DNA from: an uncultured Porphyromonadaceae bacterium
Lineage (GTDB): Bacteria; Bacteroidota; Bacteroidia; Bacteroidales; Muribaculaceae
DNA length: 13,937 nucleotides
Assembly: GCA_902462525.1 (NCBI GenBank)
Contig: CABQCA010000049.1
Location: 1-13,937 of the forward strand
Reading direction: 5' to 3'
Of the stretch, positions 1-7,418 are shown in pieces (position 1 is the stretch's first letter; the number at the start of each line of letters is the position of its first letter). Position numbers and translations under genes: made by a program. The notes beneath the pieces were generated by a model. That model worked only from the letters and a program-made list of their open reading frames with translations. It was not told where the DNA came from and did not search any database.

Positions 1-635
1 TCATTGTCAACAGCCATGCCGTAACACTCGGCACACTCCGTACGCCGGCCGAATGGGGCGCCGACATCGCCTGCGGAGAGGCTCAGTCTCTCGGAATGCC
101 GCTGAACTACGGCGGTCCGTATCTCGGATATCTCTGCTGCCGTGAGAATCTTATGCGTAAGATGCCGGGACGCCTTGTAGGCGCAACCACCGACAGCGAA
201 GGACGTCGTTGCTTCGTGCTTACACTCCAGGCCCGCGAGCAGCACATACGACGGCAGAAAGCCACTTCGAATATCTGTTCCAACCAAGGCATAATGACCC
301 TGCATGCCGCCATGTATCTTTCTCTGATGGGTGCCGAAGGTCTCGAAAAGGTAAATCGCCTTAGTGCCGACGCGGCCCATTCTCTTGCTTCAAAACTGTG
401 CGACACCGGAGTGGTGACTCTCCGCTATCCCGACAAGCCATTCCTCAATGAATTTGCAGTCGAGATCGTGACAGAGGGTATAACCGCCGACGACATAATC
501 GAACGCTGCGCCGCTGCCGGAATCCTTGCAGGCGTGAAACTTACAGAATCATCGATGCTGATCGCCGCCACCGAGATGTGTTCGCCGGCCGACATCGAAA
601 AATATGTTGAAACAATCAAAGGTCTGAGGTCATGA
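1..635 (+). CDS. gcvPA: Glycine dehydrogenase (aminomethyl-transferring) subunit 1, 5' end missing
   Basis: This is the C-terminal part of the alpha subunit of the split P-protein, which with GcvPB decarboxylates glycine and passes the aminomethyl group to lipoyl-GcvH. The reading frame is open from base 3 and begins inside the protein with INSHAV-like sequence (IVNSHAVTLGTL). The segment GADIACGEAQSLGMP followed by NYGGPYLG is typical of this subunit and of the N-terminal half of long P-proteins. About 210 residues are visible; the family is usually near 440-450, so roughly half is outside the window. It ends in TGA and overlaps the gcvPB start by 4 bases (ATGA), which suggests translational coupling. 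The catalytic PLP lysine is not expected here; it is on GcvPB. The internal ATG at 96 is not the start, because family-like sequence continues upstream of it to the window edge. Identification is firm. Confidence 0.93.
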   Translation, partial: IVNSHAVTLGTLRTPAEWGADIACGEAQSLGMPLNYGGPYLGYLCCRENLMRKMPGRLVGATTDSEGRRCFVLTLQAREQHIRRQKATSNICSNQGIMTLHAAMYLSLMGAEGLEKVNRLSADAAHSLASKLCDTGVVTLRYPDKPFLNEFAVEIVTEGITADDIIERCAAAGILAGVKLTESSMLIAATEMCSPADIEKYVETIKGLRS

Positions 636-2107
636 ACAAAAAACTATATTCGCCGCTCGTTTTCGAGCTTTCGCATAAAGGACGTCACGGCTACAGCCTT
701 CCGGCATACGACTATGGCTGCACGGCCACTCTTCCCGACAGTCTCAGGCGCCAAAGCTCTCCCGAACTGCCCGAAATCGATGAAAGCTCTCTGGTCCGTC
801 ACTACACCAACATGAGCAACAACAATTTCGGCGTCGACACGGGCTTCTATCCCCTCGGGTCGTGTACCATGAAATACAATCCCAAAGTCAACGAAGCCAT
901 GGTCGCTGCTGCTGGCATAGCTTCATTGCATCCCATGCAACCGTCATCAACTGTACAGGGTGCGCTCAAAATTTACCGCACGCTCGAAAAATACCTGTGC
1001 GAAATCGGAGGCATGGCCGAATTCACCCTGAATCCCTTCGCCGGTGCGCATGGCGAGTACACAGGCCTTATGGTGATACGACGCTACCATCTGTCGAGAG
1101 CTGATGAAGCTCGCCGGAAAGTACTCGTTCCCAACACAGCACACGGCACGAACCCGGCGAGCGCGGCGATGGCCGGATTCGACATTGTTGAAGTAGGAAA
1201 CATGCCCGACGGCACCGTCGATGTCGATGATCTCCGCAACAAACTCGGACCCGATGTAGCCGCAATGATGATGACCAACCCCAACACCATGGGGATGTTC
1301 GAACGCAATATTCCCGAAATCGCGAAACTCGTGCACGAAGCCGGTGCTCTGCTCTATTACGACGGCGCCAACCTCAACCCGCTGCTTGGCGTGGCACGCC
1401 CCGGCGACATGGGATTCGACGTAATGCACGTAAACCTTCACAAATCCTTCTCTACGCCTCATGGAGGCGGAGGCCCGGGCGCCGGACCCGTAGGCGTGCG
1501 TGCCGGCCTGGAAGACTTCCTGCCGAATCCGAAGATTGTTGAAAAAAACGACGGCACACTCGACGTGGTATGCACCGACGATGCCTTCGGTCGCATCAGC
1601 TCCTGGCTGGGAAACTTCACTGTCTATATAAAAGCACTGAGCTATATCCTCACTATGGGAGCAACAGGTCTTAAGGAAGCCGCCGAACAGGCCACTCTCA
1701 ATGCCAACTACATAAAAGAAAAGCTCCGCGACCTCTATCTTCTGCCCATCGAAGGACCGTGCAAGCACGAGTTTGTTTTCGACGGCCTCGTCGACAAATC
1801 AACCGGCGTAACAACTATGCACATCGCCAAGGCGCTTCTCGACTACGGATTCCACGCCCCGACAATCTATTTCCCGCTCCTCTATCACGAAGCCATGATG
1901 ATAGAACCGACAGAAACAGAATCGGTAGAAACTCTCGACAATTTCATTGCCGTGATGAGGGAACTTGCCCAAACTGCCGCAACCGACCCTGAAAAGGTGA
2001 AAAATGCGCCCTTCCAAACACCCGTCTCGCACCCTGACGAAGACGAGGCTGCTCTTCATCCGGTTCTAACCTATGCTCAGCTATGCCGAAAACAGCAGAC
2101 ATCATAA
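632..2107 (+). CDS. gcvPB: Glycine dehydrogenase (aminomethyl-transferring) subunit 2
   Basis: This is the PLP-bearing beta subunit of the glycine cleavage P-protein, a cytoplasmic enzyme that decarboxylates glycine together with GcvPA. It has 491 residues, close to the usual 470-490, so it looks complete. Visible marks are the early GSCTMKYNPK segment, the NTAHGTNPASAAMAGF block, MMTNPNTMGMFE, and the cofactor site HVNLHKSFSTPHGGGGPG, in which K271 should form the Schiff base with PLP. The glycine-rich run after the lysine is the family signature. The start ATG overlaps the gcvPA stop by 4 bases and the gene end overlaps the lpd start by 25 bases, so the three genes form one tightly packed operon. 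A 273-codon antisense frame over this gene is a codon-bias shadow. Function is very likely as stated. Confidence 0.96.
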   Translation: MNKKLYSPLVFELSHKGRHGYSLPAYDYGCTATLPDSLRRQSSPELPEIDESSLVRHYTNMSNNNFGVDTGFYPLGSCTMKYNPKVNEAMVAAAGIASLHPMQPSSTVQGALKIYRTLEKYLCEIGGMAEFTLNPFAGAHGEYTGLMVIRRYHLSRADEARRKVLVPNTAHGTNPASAAMAGFDIVEVGNMPDGTVDVDDLRNKLGPDVAAMMMTNPNTMGMFERNIPEIAKLVHEAGALLYYDGANLNPLLGVARPGDMGFDVMHVNLHKSFSTPHGGGGPGAGPVGVRAGLEDFLPNPKIVEKNDGTLDVVCTDDAFGRISSWLGNFTVYIKALSYILTMGATGLKEAAEQATLNANYIKEKLRDLYLLPIEGPCKHEFVFDGLVDKSTGVTTMHIAKALLDYGFHAPTIYFPLLYHEAMMIEPTETESVETLDNFIAVMRELAQTAATDPEKVKNAPFQTPVSHPDEDEAALHPVLTYAQLCRKQQTS

Positions 2108-3399
2108 TAATCGGCGGCGGTCCGGGCGGCTACGAAACTGCCGCTCTGGCCGCCGGACGAGGCAAACATGTGATTCTCTTCGAACGCGACAGCCTCGGTG
2201 GCACTTGTCTTAACCGTGGCTGCATGCCCACGAAATGCCTTTGTGCTTCGGCACAACGACTCAACGAAATCCGTTCGGCTGCCCGACTCGGCATAGTGGC
2301 CGGCGATGCTTCGGTCGATTTCAAAGCCGTTAATGAGCGTAAGGATGCCATTCTCGCAGAACTGCGGAAAGGAGTCGAAAACTCGTTACGCGACGTTGAG
2401 ATAATCAGAGCCGAAGCCCGGTTCACTGGGCCGGCAACAGTGACAGCCGACGGGCACGACTATAACGCCGGAAAAATCATAATTGCCACCGGCGCGCGCC
2501 CGGCATCCCTGAATATCCCGGGGGCCGGCACGGCCCTTGACAGCGATGGCGTCCTTGCTCTCGGCGATGTACCCGAAAGCATGGTCATCATCGGAGGCGG
2601 AGTCATCGGACTTGAATTCGCATCTGTATTCGCATCATTCGGCTGCAAGGTCACTGTAATAGAATACTGTAAAGAAATTCTCCCGGGCTTCGACACAGAA
2701 ATAGCCAGACGGCTGCGGGCGTATCTATCGCGCCGTGGCATCGATTTCGTTCTCGGAGCAGAAGTAAAGGCAATCGACGGTAATACAGTGGCCTGCACTC
2801 AGAAGAGCAAGGACAAGACTATTGAAGCCGCATGCATAGTCATGGCTGTAGGGCGCCGTCCGGTCATACCCGACGGACTGGAAGCCGCGGGTATCGAAAC
2901 CGACCGCCGGGGATTCATCATTACCGGCGAAGATATGCAGACCTCGGCAAAAGGCATCTACGCCATCGGCGATGTCAACGGCCGTTGCATGCTCGCCCAC
3001 GCCGCTTCAGCGCAAGGACGTAAGGTTCTTGGCGAAGATGTGAATCTCAACATAATTCCGGCGGTTGTTTTCACCGAACCGGAGTGTGCGTCGGTCGGCC
3101 TGACAGCTGAAATAGCCGGCGACGGATTCTTTTCAGTCAAAGTACCTTTCGGCGCTGTCGGAAAAGCTCTTGCTTCCGATGATGCCGAGGGCCTGCTGAA
3201 ACTTACAGTGGAAAAGAGCAACGGACGGATTGCCGGCTGCCAAGCCGTGGGCGCACATTCGGCCGACCTCATAGCCGAAGCCGCTGCTGCGATATACGGC
3301 GGTCTGACAGCGCGTCAGCTTGCCCTGAATTTGGTTCATGCACACCCTACGATGAGCGAACTCCTTGTTGCTGTATCAGGGCTTGCGCTAAAGCCCTGA
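2083..3399 (+). CDS. lpdA: Dihydrolipoyl dehydrogenase (E3 / L-protein)
   Basis: This FAD- and NAD-dependent flavoprotein reoxidises dihydrolipoamide. Placed directly after gcvPB, it most likely acts as the L-protein of glycine cleavage, though it could also serve 2-oxoacid dehydrogenases. Features in order: FAD-binding GGGPGG at residues 11-16; the redox disulfide C42/C47 in GGTCLNRGCMPTK; a second dinucleotide site in MVIIGGGVIGLEFAS; the FAD contact AIGDVNGRCMLAHAA; and at the C-terminus HAHPTMSE with the catalytic pair H421 and E426. At 438 residues it is slightly shorter than most E3 proteins (about 450-475) but every active-site element is present. The start overlaps gcvPB by 25 bases; the next in-frame options would remove the FAD motif. 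The 3' end overlaps the convergent response regulator by 12 bases inside a hairpin. Confidence 0.95.
   Translation: MPKTADIIIIGGGPGGYETAALAAGRGKHVILFERDSLGGTCLNRGCMPTKCLCASAQRLNEIRSAARLGIVAGDASVDFKAVNERKDAILAELRKGVENSLRDVEIIRAEARFTGPATVTADGHDYNAGKIIIATGARPASLNIPGAGTALDSDGVLALGDVPESMVIIGGGVIGLEFASVFASFGCKVTVIEYCKEILPGFDTEIARRLRAYLSRRGIDFVLGAEVKAIDGNTVACTQKSKDKTIEAACIVMAVGRRPVIPDGLEAAGIETDRRGFIITGEDMQTSAKGIYAIGDVNGRCMLAHAASAQGRKVLGEDVNLNIIPAVVFTEPECASVGLTAEIAGDGFFSVKVPFGAVGKALASDDAEGLLKLTVEKSNGRIAGCQAVGAHSADLIAEAAAAIYGGLTARQLALNLVHAHPTMSELLVAVSGLALKP
3376..3399. terminator. Convergent hairpin at the lpd / response-regulator ends, possible bidirectional terminator
   Basis: A perfect 9-bp inverted repeat, TCAGGGCTT at 3376-3384 and AAGCCCTGA at 3391-3399, encloses the 6-base loop GCGCTA. 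The lpd stop TGA is the end of the right arm and the regulator stop (TAG on the minus strand) lies in the loop. Neither side has a run of T after the stem, so efficient intrinsic termination is not certain. The palindrome would fold in both transcripts. Confidence 0.5.
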
Positions 3400-4101
3400 C
3401 AGACCAAGGACCGAAAGAAAACGTTTCCGCACCGATTCTGCTACGGGAATCAGCTGCTGCCCCATGACAATGCAGTTGCGCTCCACAACTCTCACTTTGT
3501 CGAGATTAACAATAAACGAACGGTGCACCCTCATAAACCGGGCTTCGGGGAGTAATTCCTCGAAGCTTTTCATACTCATAAGAGTCAGTACAGGCTTCTC
3601 ACCGTCGGAGGTTACAATCCTCACATAATCCTTAAGCCCTTCGATGTAATCGATAGCTCCGACAGGAATTCGGATAAGACGGTATTCGCTTTTTACTGTT
3701 ATAAAGTCTGGAGCAGGCTCAATATGGTTCTCCTTTGGCGTATAATATTCGAGTGCGCGCGACGCCGCCCGCATGAACTCCTCGTAGCTTACCGGCTTCA
3801 GAAGATAATCCAGTGCGTTCACGGCAAAACCTTCGACTGCATGGTCGGAGTATGCCGTCGTGAAAACTACTTTCGGACCGTTCTGAAGCTGTCGGGCCAG
3901 CTCCATTCCGGAAAATCCGGGCATATGAATGTCGAGAAACACAACATCGACCGGCTCCTCACCGAGGACAGACAATGCCTCGGTTCCCGACTGCGCCGTC
4001 GCCGTCAGGTTTAAGAATGGTGTACGTTCCACATAAGCAGCAAGAAGGCGCACTGCAAGCGGCTCATCATCGACAACAAGACAGTTCAGTTTCCGTATCA
4101 T
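3388..4101 (-). CDS. LytTR-family response regulator
   Basis: This is a DNA-binding response regulator of 237 residues, a normal length for the LytR/AlgR type. The receiver domain covers about residues 5-118: acidic pocket D11/D12, phospho-acceptor D57 in VVFLDIHMPG, switch T82 in FTTAYSDHA, and K102 in LLKPVS. A LytTR DNA-binding domain follows at about 132-232, shown by FITVKSEYRLIRIP, IDYIEGLKDYVRI and the hallmark FMRVHRSFIVNLDKV. The gene starts with ATG overlapping the kinase stop by 4 bases, so it is translated from the kinase transcript and is its likely partner. Its 3' end overlaps lpd by 12 bases on the other strand. Target promoters cannot be deduced; the divergent outer-membrane protein gene is one candidate. 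The family call is firm, the regulon unknown. Confidence 0.94.
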   Translation of the reverse strand: MIRKLNCLVVDDEPLAVRLLAAYVERTPFLNLTATAQSGTEALSVLGEEPVDVVFLDIHMPGFSGMELARQLQNGPKVVFTTAYSDHAVEGFAVNALDYLLKPVSYEEFMRAASRALEYYTPKENHIEPAPDFITVKSEYRLIRIPVGAIDYIEGLKDYVRIVTSDGEKPVLTLMSMKSFEELLPEARFMRVHRSFIVNLDKVRVVERNCIVMGQQLIPVAESVRKRFLSVLGLSGL

Positions 4102-5186
4102 AGCGGCAAAGAGAGAATTGTTTTAAATACATGGCCCTCGGCAACCGTCTTGAGCGAGGCGCGGTGTCCGTAGATCAGCGACAGCCGGCGCCGAAGATTA
4201 GTCAGCCCGATTCCCGAAGCTCTTGCGGAGGCCGACATACCCACCGGCGACACAGGTTCACCGACAAATGAATTTTCCGTCCGGCAGCAGAACCGACCGT
4301 CTTTCACGTAAATATCTATCTTTATTGCTTCCCCTTTATCAGCTGTTGAGCCGTACTTAAAGGCATTTTCAATAAGAGCGACAAGTATCAGAGGCGGCAC
4401 AAGATCACTTTCGTGGCCTGAGACATCAATATCCACACAGAGCGGATGCCCCGACAGACGTAGACGCATAAGCTCGACATAATCCTCGATAAAACCGATT
4501 TCCTCGCTAACTTTCACCATAGTGGCACTTTCATATAGCATATAGCGCAACAGACCGGACAGTCGGTGCACTGCGGCTTTGGCATCATCGGGCTCGATAT
4601 CTATCAGTGCATAAATAGTATTGAGAGTATTAAAAAGAAAATGGGGATTGAGCTGGCTTTTGAGATTGTCGAGCTCGGTACTTCTCTGGGCGGCTATCAG
4701 CTCCTTGCGCTGCTGCTCCATGTCCTTCCACTTAATCGACAGCCGCAGGGCAACGGCAAGACCGATGGAAAGTATCATCATAGCACCGTCGCGAAACAGA
4801 TACGAAGTCCATTTCAGCAGATTCCGCAAGCTGTGCCCGTCGTGCGGGTGACGGTGCGGAAAAGGGAACCAGACACTTGATGCAAGATAGTCGATGAACA
4901 GACCGAACGCAACGAGAATGATGTTCCAGAAAACGAAAAGCAGAATCCGACGACGCCCTGCTGTAATTGTGCGGTCAACTATCACAAGATAGTTGACATA
5001 AAAAACAGCGATAAAAATAAGCGTCTTAATATAGAAATTCGGAAAGAAAACAAAAGGAGCCCTTCGCGGACTTGCAATAGTCCACATCAGTTCCGGCAAT
5101 ACGAAAATGATGAGGATAAAAATGAAATGAGCTATGAAAGTGGCCATACGGCCGCGCCCTTTTTCTTGTCGTTCCGATAGTTTCAT
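4098..5186 (-). CDS. LytS/YehU-like sensor histidine kinase (His_kinase family)
   Basis: This inner-membrane sensor kinase is the likely partner of the LytTR regulator. Counting from the ATG at 5186 (362 residues), four membrane segments lie at about 17-37, 51-69, 81-101 and 130-150, followed by a short coiled stretch and the His_kinase domain. The phospho-acceptor is H182 in QLNPHFLFNTLN; the ATPase N-box is LIENAFKYG near 271-279 and the glycine box GIGLTNLRRRL near 325-335. The loop between segments 3 and 4, probably periplasmic, is histidine-rich (HRHPHDGH). The start is uncertain. A TTG start at 5234 would give 378 residues, and ATG at 5147 would give 349. A promoter whose -7 element lies at 5190-5197 would start transcription at about the ATG at 5186, so 5147 may be the true start. 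No sensing ligand can be inferred. Confidence 0.9.
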   Translation of the reverse strand: MKLSERQEKGRGRMATFIAHFIFILIIFVLPELMWTIASPRRAPFVFFPNFYIKTLIFIAVFYVNYLVIVDRTITAGRRRILLFVFWNIILVAFGLFIDYLASSVWFPFPHRHPHDGHSLRNLLKWTSYLFRDGAMMILSIGLAVALRLSIKWKDMEQQRKELIAAQRSTELDNLKSQLNPHFLFNTLNTIYALIDIEPDDAKAAVHRLSGLLRYMLYESATMVKVSEEIGFIEDYVELMRLRLSGHPLCVDIDVSGHESDLVPPLILVALIENAFKYGSTADKGEAIKIDIYVKDGRFCCRTENSFVGEPVSPVGMSASARASGIGLTNLRRRLSLIYGHRASLKTVAEGHVFKTILSLPL

Positions 5187-5189
5187 ATG

Positions 5190-5220
5190 CAAAAATATAA
5201 AACTGTCAGTTCCGGCACAA
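5190..5220 (-). promoter_or_regulatory. Bacteroidetes-type promoter of the two-component operon
   Basis: Read on the minus strand, TTG at 5220-5218 is followed after 20 bases by TATTTTTG at 5197-5190, a full match to TAnnTTTG. Transcription would begin a few bases downstream, near 5183-5186, leaving either no leader before the ATG at 5186 or a leader of about 35 bases before the ATG at 5147. Motif and spacing are seen directly; activity is inferred. Confidence 0.6.
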
Positions 5221-5306
5221 TAGTTTATCGACAAAATGGCTTATTTTCTCCGCGAAAGAGACAAACAACTGATGATTTCAGGTGTTTAATATGAAAAGAT
5301 CTGATT

Positions 5307-5954
5307 ATGCGCTTGAAAATTCTGATATTATGTCTATTGGCTGCCATCGCGCCGATGACTGCCGGTGAACACCCTAAGCCCGCTTTCGGAGTCACGGCGG
5401 CATTCGAACTGATGGTGCCTTCGGGTGCAACATCCTACTTCAACACCGGCACCACATTTCTGTTGGGGGGTACGGTGCGGGTGCCCATCAAAAACAGTTT
5501 TTTCTTCGAACCCGGGTTGCTGTTCGCCTACACGGCAATGGACGGCAAAGATGCCATACCAATCGACGACAGCCTCTACTACGGCGACGCCAAAGAGTAT
5601 GGTCTCCGCTTGCCACTGAAAGTAGGCTATGCCTTTCAGGCCGGTGATAACTGGATAATCGAAATCTACACCGGGCCTTGGATTAATTTCAATCTGCGAG
5701 CCCGTCAGACTCTCGACCCTAATTTTTCGGCACCGGTTCCGGTACCTGATAAAACTATTAATCTGATGAAACACGGTTGGAAACGCGTCGACGCCATGTG
5801 GGGACTCGCTCTGAGCGCAACCTTTGCAAAAAGCTACCGAATAGGACTCTGTGCAGGTGCCGGCATTACTCCTCTTGCCAAATTCGGAAACCGGGATCGC
5901 AAAATAAAAGTACACCGCATAGCCATCGGCATATCGCTCGGCTACATCTTCTGA
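5307..5954 (+). CDS. Outer-membrane beta-barrel protein of unknown function
   Basis: This encodes 215 residues with a signal peptide at about 1-19 (MRLK, a hydrophobic core ILILCLLAAIAPM, then TAG), no lipobox cysteine, and a mature part made of alternating amphipathic strands with short polar turns. Strand-like pieces include FFFEPGLLFAYTA, LRLPLKVGYAF, IIEIYTGPWINFNL and the closing IAIGISLGYIF, whose terminal phenylalanine is the usual barrel-insertion signal. Size fits an eight-stranded porin-like family (the OMP_b-brl type common in Bacteroidetes). The gene stands alone: it is divergent from the sensor kinase and closed by a strong terminator. I see no good TAnnTTTG promoter just upstream. 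An earlier ATG at 5291 is in another frame and stops soon. The specific role is unknown; control by the neighbouring two-component system is only a guess. Confidence 0.8.
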   Translation: MRLKILILCLLAAIAPMTAGEHPKPAFGVTAAFELMVPSGATSYFNTGTTFLLGGTVRVPIKNSFFFEPGLLFAYTAMDGKDAIPIDDSLYYGDAKEYGLRLPLKVGYAFQAGDNWIIEIYTGPWINFNLRARQTLDPNFSAPVPVPDKTINLMKHGWKRVDAMWGLALSATFAKSYRIGLCAGAGITPLAKFGNRDRKIKVHRIAIGISLGYIF

Positions 5955-5990
5955 CCAGAGAGTTTGCAATTTAAAATATTCAAGTATTAT

Positions 5991-6032
5991 AAGTAAAGGA
6001 AGTCAAATCGTCCTGTCTGACTTCCTTTACTT
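5991..6032 (+). terminator. Strong intrinsic-type terminator after the outer-membrane protein gene
   Basis: A perfect 15-bp inverted repeat, AAGTAAAGGAAGTCA at 5991-6005 and TGACTTCCTTTACTT at 6018-6032, encloses a 12-base loop and is followed by CTAATTATTGATTCTTT, which is T-rich but interrupted. It lies 37 bases past the stop codon. There is no minus-strand gene nearby that would use it in reverse. Confidence 0.8.
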
Positions 6033-6115
6033 CTAATTATTGATTCTTTAAGCATTGGCCAAAATTCAGACCACCATAATTAATACAAGTCCGAAAAAAA
6101 TTTGACGGAGAAAAA

Positions 6116-6147
6116 TTTGGTGGTATTGGCGGAATTTTGTAATTTTG
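6116..6147 (+). promoter_or_regulatory. Bacteroidetes-type promoter of the ftsX operon
   Basis: TTTG at 6116-6119, a 20-base spacer and TAATTTTG at 6140-6147 match the -33/-7 consensus exactly. The expected start of transcription is near 6153, leaving a leader of about 25 bases before the ftsX ATG. The same GTAATTTTGCAC core recurs ahead of rplY. Confidence 0.75.
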
Positions 6148-6178
6148 CACGATTTTAGGCTTATTATACACGTTTTCA

Positions 6179-7057
6179 ATGGCGCACACGAAAGCAACGC
6201 GACGGATATCAACCCTTGGTTCACGGTTCACCTCAATGGTGAGCGTATGCCTTGTCCTCCTTTTGCTGGGAATCGGTGCAATGGCCGGCCTTATCGGAAA
6301 CGGGGTCGCATCGGAAGTACGTCGGAATGTCGGTTTCACTATCAAGCTCACCCGCGACTGCACAGATGTTCAGCGGCAGCGCATTGCCGCCGCCCTCGCT
6401 GCAAATGCCGCAATAGCGTCAGCCGAGTTCATGAGCGCAGACTCAATTCTCGCAGAAGAACGACACTTCATTGGCGAAAGCATAACCGACAATATCGATG
6501 AGAATCCTTTTACAGCCGAATTCAGCGTCAGCCTCGATCCCGGTGCTACTTCGCCCGATAGTGTAAGCACTATCACGGCATCGTTCGGAAATCTTGATGG
6601 CATCGAGGAAATAGTGAGCGAAAACGCTGTCATCGAGGGCGTCGACCGGGCACTCCGCCGTATCGGCACCTTTGCCCTTATAGGTGCCGCAGCCCTACTT
6701 CTGGTAGCCATCGCTCTTATCAACAACACTGTTAGCTTATCCATCTACAGCCGGCGCGCCACTATCCACACTATGAAACTCGTTGGCGCCACTCGCGGTT
6801 TTATTCGCGCTCCGTTTGTCCGTTCGGCGCTCTGGAACGGCCTGACCGCCGGAATAGCAGCATGTATTCTTCTGACAATGATACGGAGCTATGCGTCATC
6901 TTTCGATCCCATTGTAGCCTCTTCTCTGCCATGGACTTCGATGGCGCTTCTTTTCGCAGTTCTTGTTGCAGCCGGCGGCATCCTGTGTGCTCTAACAGCA
7001 ACTTTCGCCATTAACAGACATCTCAATTCCTCGTACGAAGACATTTTCCTGAAATGA
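6179..7057 (+). CDS. ftsX: FtsX-like cell division permease
   Basis: This is an integral inner-membrane protein of the FtsEX complex, which in studied bacteria couples ATP hydrolysis by FtsE to activation of septal peptidoglycan hydrolases. It has 292 residues, a normal length, and the FtsX plan: a short cytoplasmic N-terminus, membrane segment at about 21-42, a periplasmic domain at about 45-160, then three more segments near 163-184, 213-235 and 254-277. The conserved cytoplasmic stretch HTMKLVGATRGFIRAPF (about 197-213) is characteristic of the family. It is the first gene after the promoter at 6116-6147 and overlaps the next gene by 4 bases. FtsE is not in the window; in this phylum the two genes are often apart. 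The C-terminus SSYEDIFLK is intact. Confidence 0.92.
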   Translation: MAHTKATRRISTLGSRFTSMVSVCLVLLLLGIGAMAGLIGNGVASEVRRNVGFTIKLTRDCTDVQRQRIAAALAANAAIASAEFMSADSILAEERHFIGESITDNIDENPFTAEFSVSLDPGATSPDSVSTITASFGNLDGIEEIVSENAVIEGVDRALRRIGTFALIGAAALLLVAIALINNTVSLSIYSRRATIHTMKLVGATRGFIRAPFVRSALWNGLTAGIAACILLTMIRSYASSFDPIVASSLPWTSMALLFAVLVAAGGILCALTATFAINRHLNSSYEDIFLK

Positions 7058-7344
7058 AACAGACAAACAACACAACTGTTACCAATAACATAGAAATAGA
7101 AGGCCGCGAGCACATGCCTCTGCAGAAAGCCAACTTCATGGCCATGACAGCAGCCGGAATTCTGATAGTCCTCGGTTTCGTACTCATGCTCGGAAGCAGC
7201 TCAACAGTCGACAGTTTCAATCCTGACATTTTCAGCACCCGAAGAATAGTCGTCGGCCCGTGTATCGCTTTCATAGGCTTCGTAGCGATGGCTGTTGCAA
7301 TTATCATTGACCCCAAGCATCTCAGCCGCAAACATCAGGGGTAA
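7054..7344 (+). CDS. DUF3098 small membrane protein
   Basis: This 96-residue protein has a polar N-terminus of about 25 residues, a membrane segment at about 27-47, a short loop with the family block FNPDIFSTRRIVVGP (55-69), a second membrane segment at about 66-86 and a basic tail. This pattern matches DUF3098, a Bacteroidetes family of unknown function. The ATG overlaps the ftsX stop (ATGA), so the two are probably made together; a role with FtsX or in envelope growth is inferred from this placement only. The loop between the helices should be periplasmic if the N-terminus is inside. A 74-base gap with no recognisable signal separates it from uppP. Confidence 0.85.
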   Translation: MKQTNNTTVTNNIEIEGREHMPLQKANFMAMTAAGILIVLGFVLMLGSSSTVDSFNPDIFSTRRIVVGPCIAFIGFVAMAVAIIIDPKHLSRKHQG

Positions 7345-7418
7345 ATAAAGCATATCGATCACGACTGTATGTTATCTCAGTCTGACTTACAATAACTAAC
7401 TTCACATCGTTAATCCAA

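Noticed and set aside
947..1768. A 273-codon open frame on the minus strand over gcvPB
   Set aside because: It is fully antisense to a clearly conserved enzyme gene, has no family resemblance or start signal, and its openness follows from codon bias on the other strand.
5291..5332. Earlier ATG (MKRSDYAL) ahead of the outer-membrane protein
   Set aside because: It is in a different frame from the signal peptide, has no family likeness, and soon meets a stop.
6055..6062. Palindrome TTGGCCAA in the ftsX upstream region as an operator
   Set aside because: An 8-base palindrome is expected by chance in a window of this size and it is not repeated near the promoter.
7345..7418. Possible promoter or terminator between the DUF3098 gene and uppP
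   Set aside because: Only a weak 5-bp pairing (GACTG with CAGTC) is visible, with no TAnnTTTG and no T-tract.
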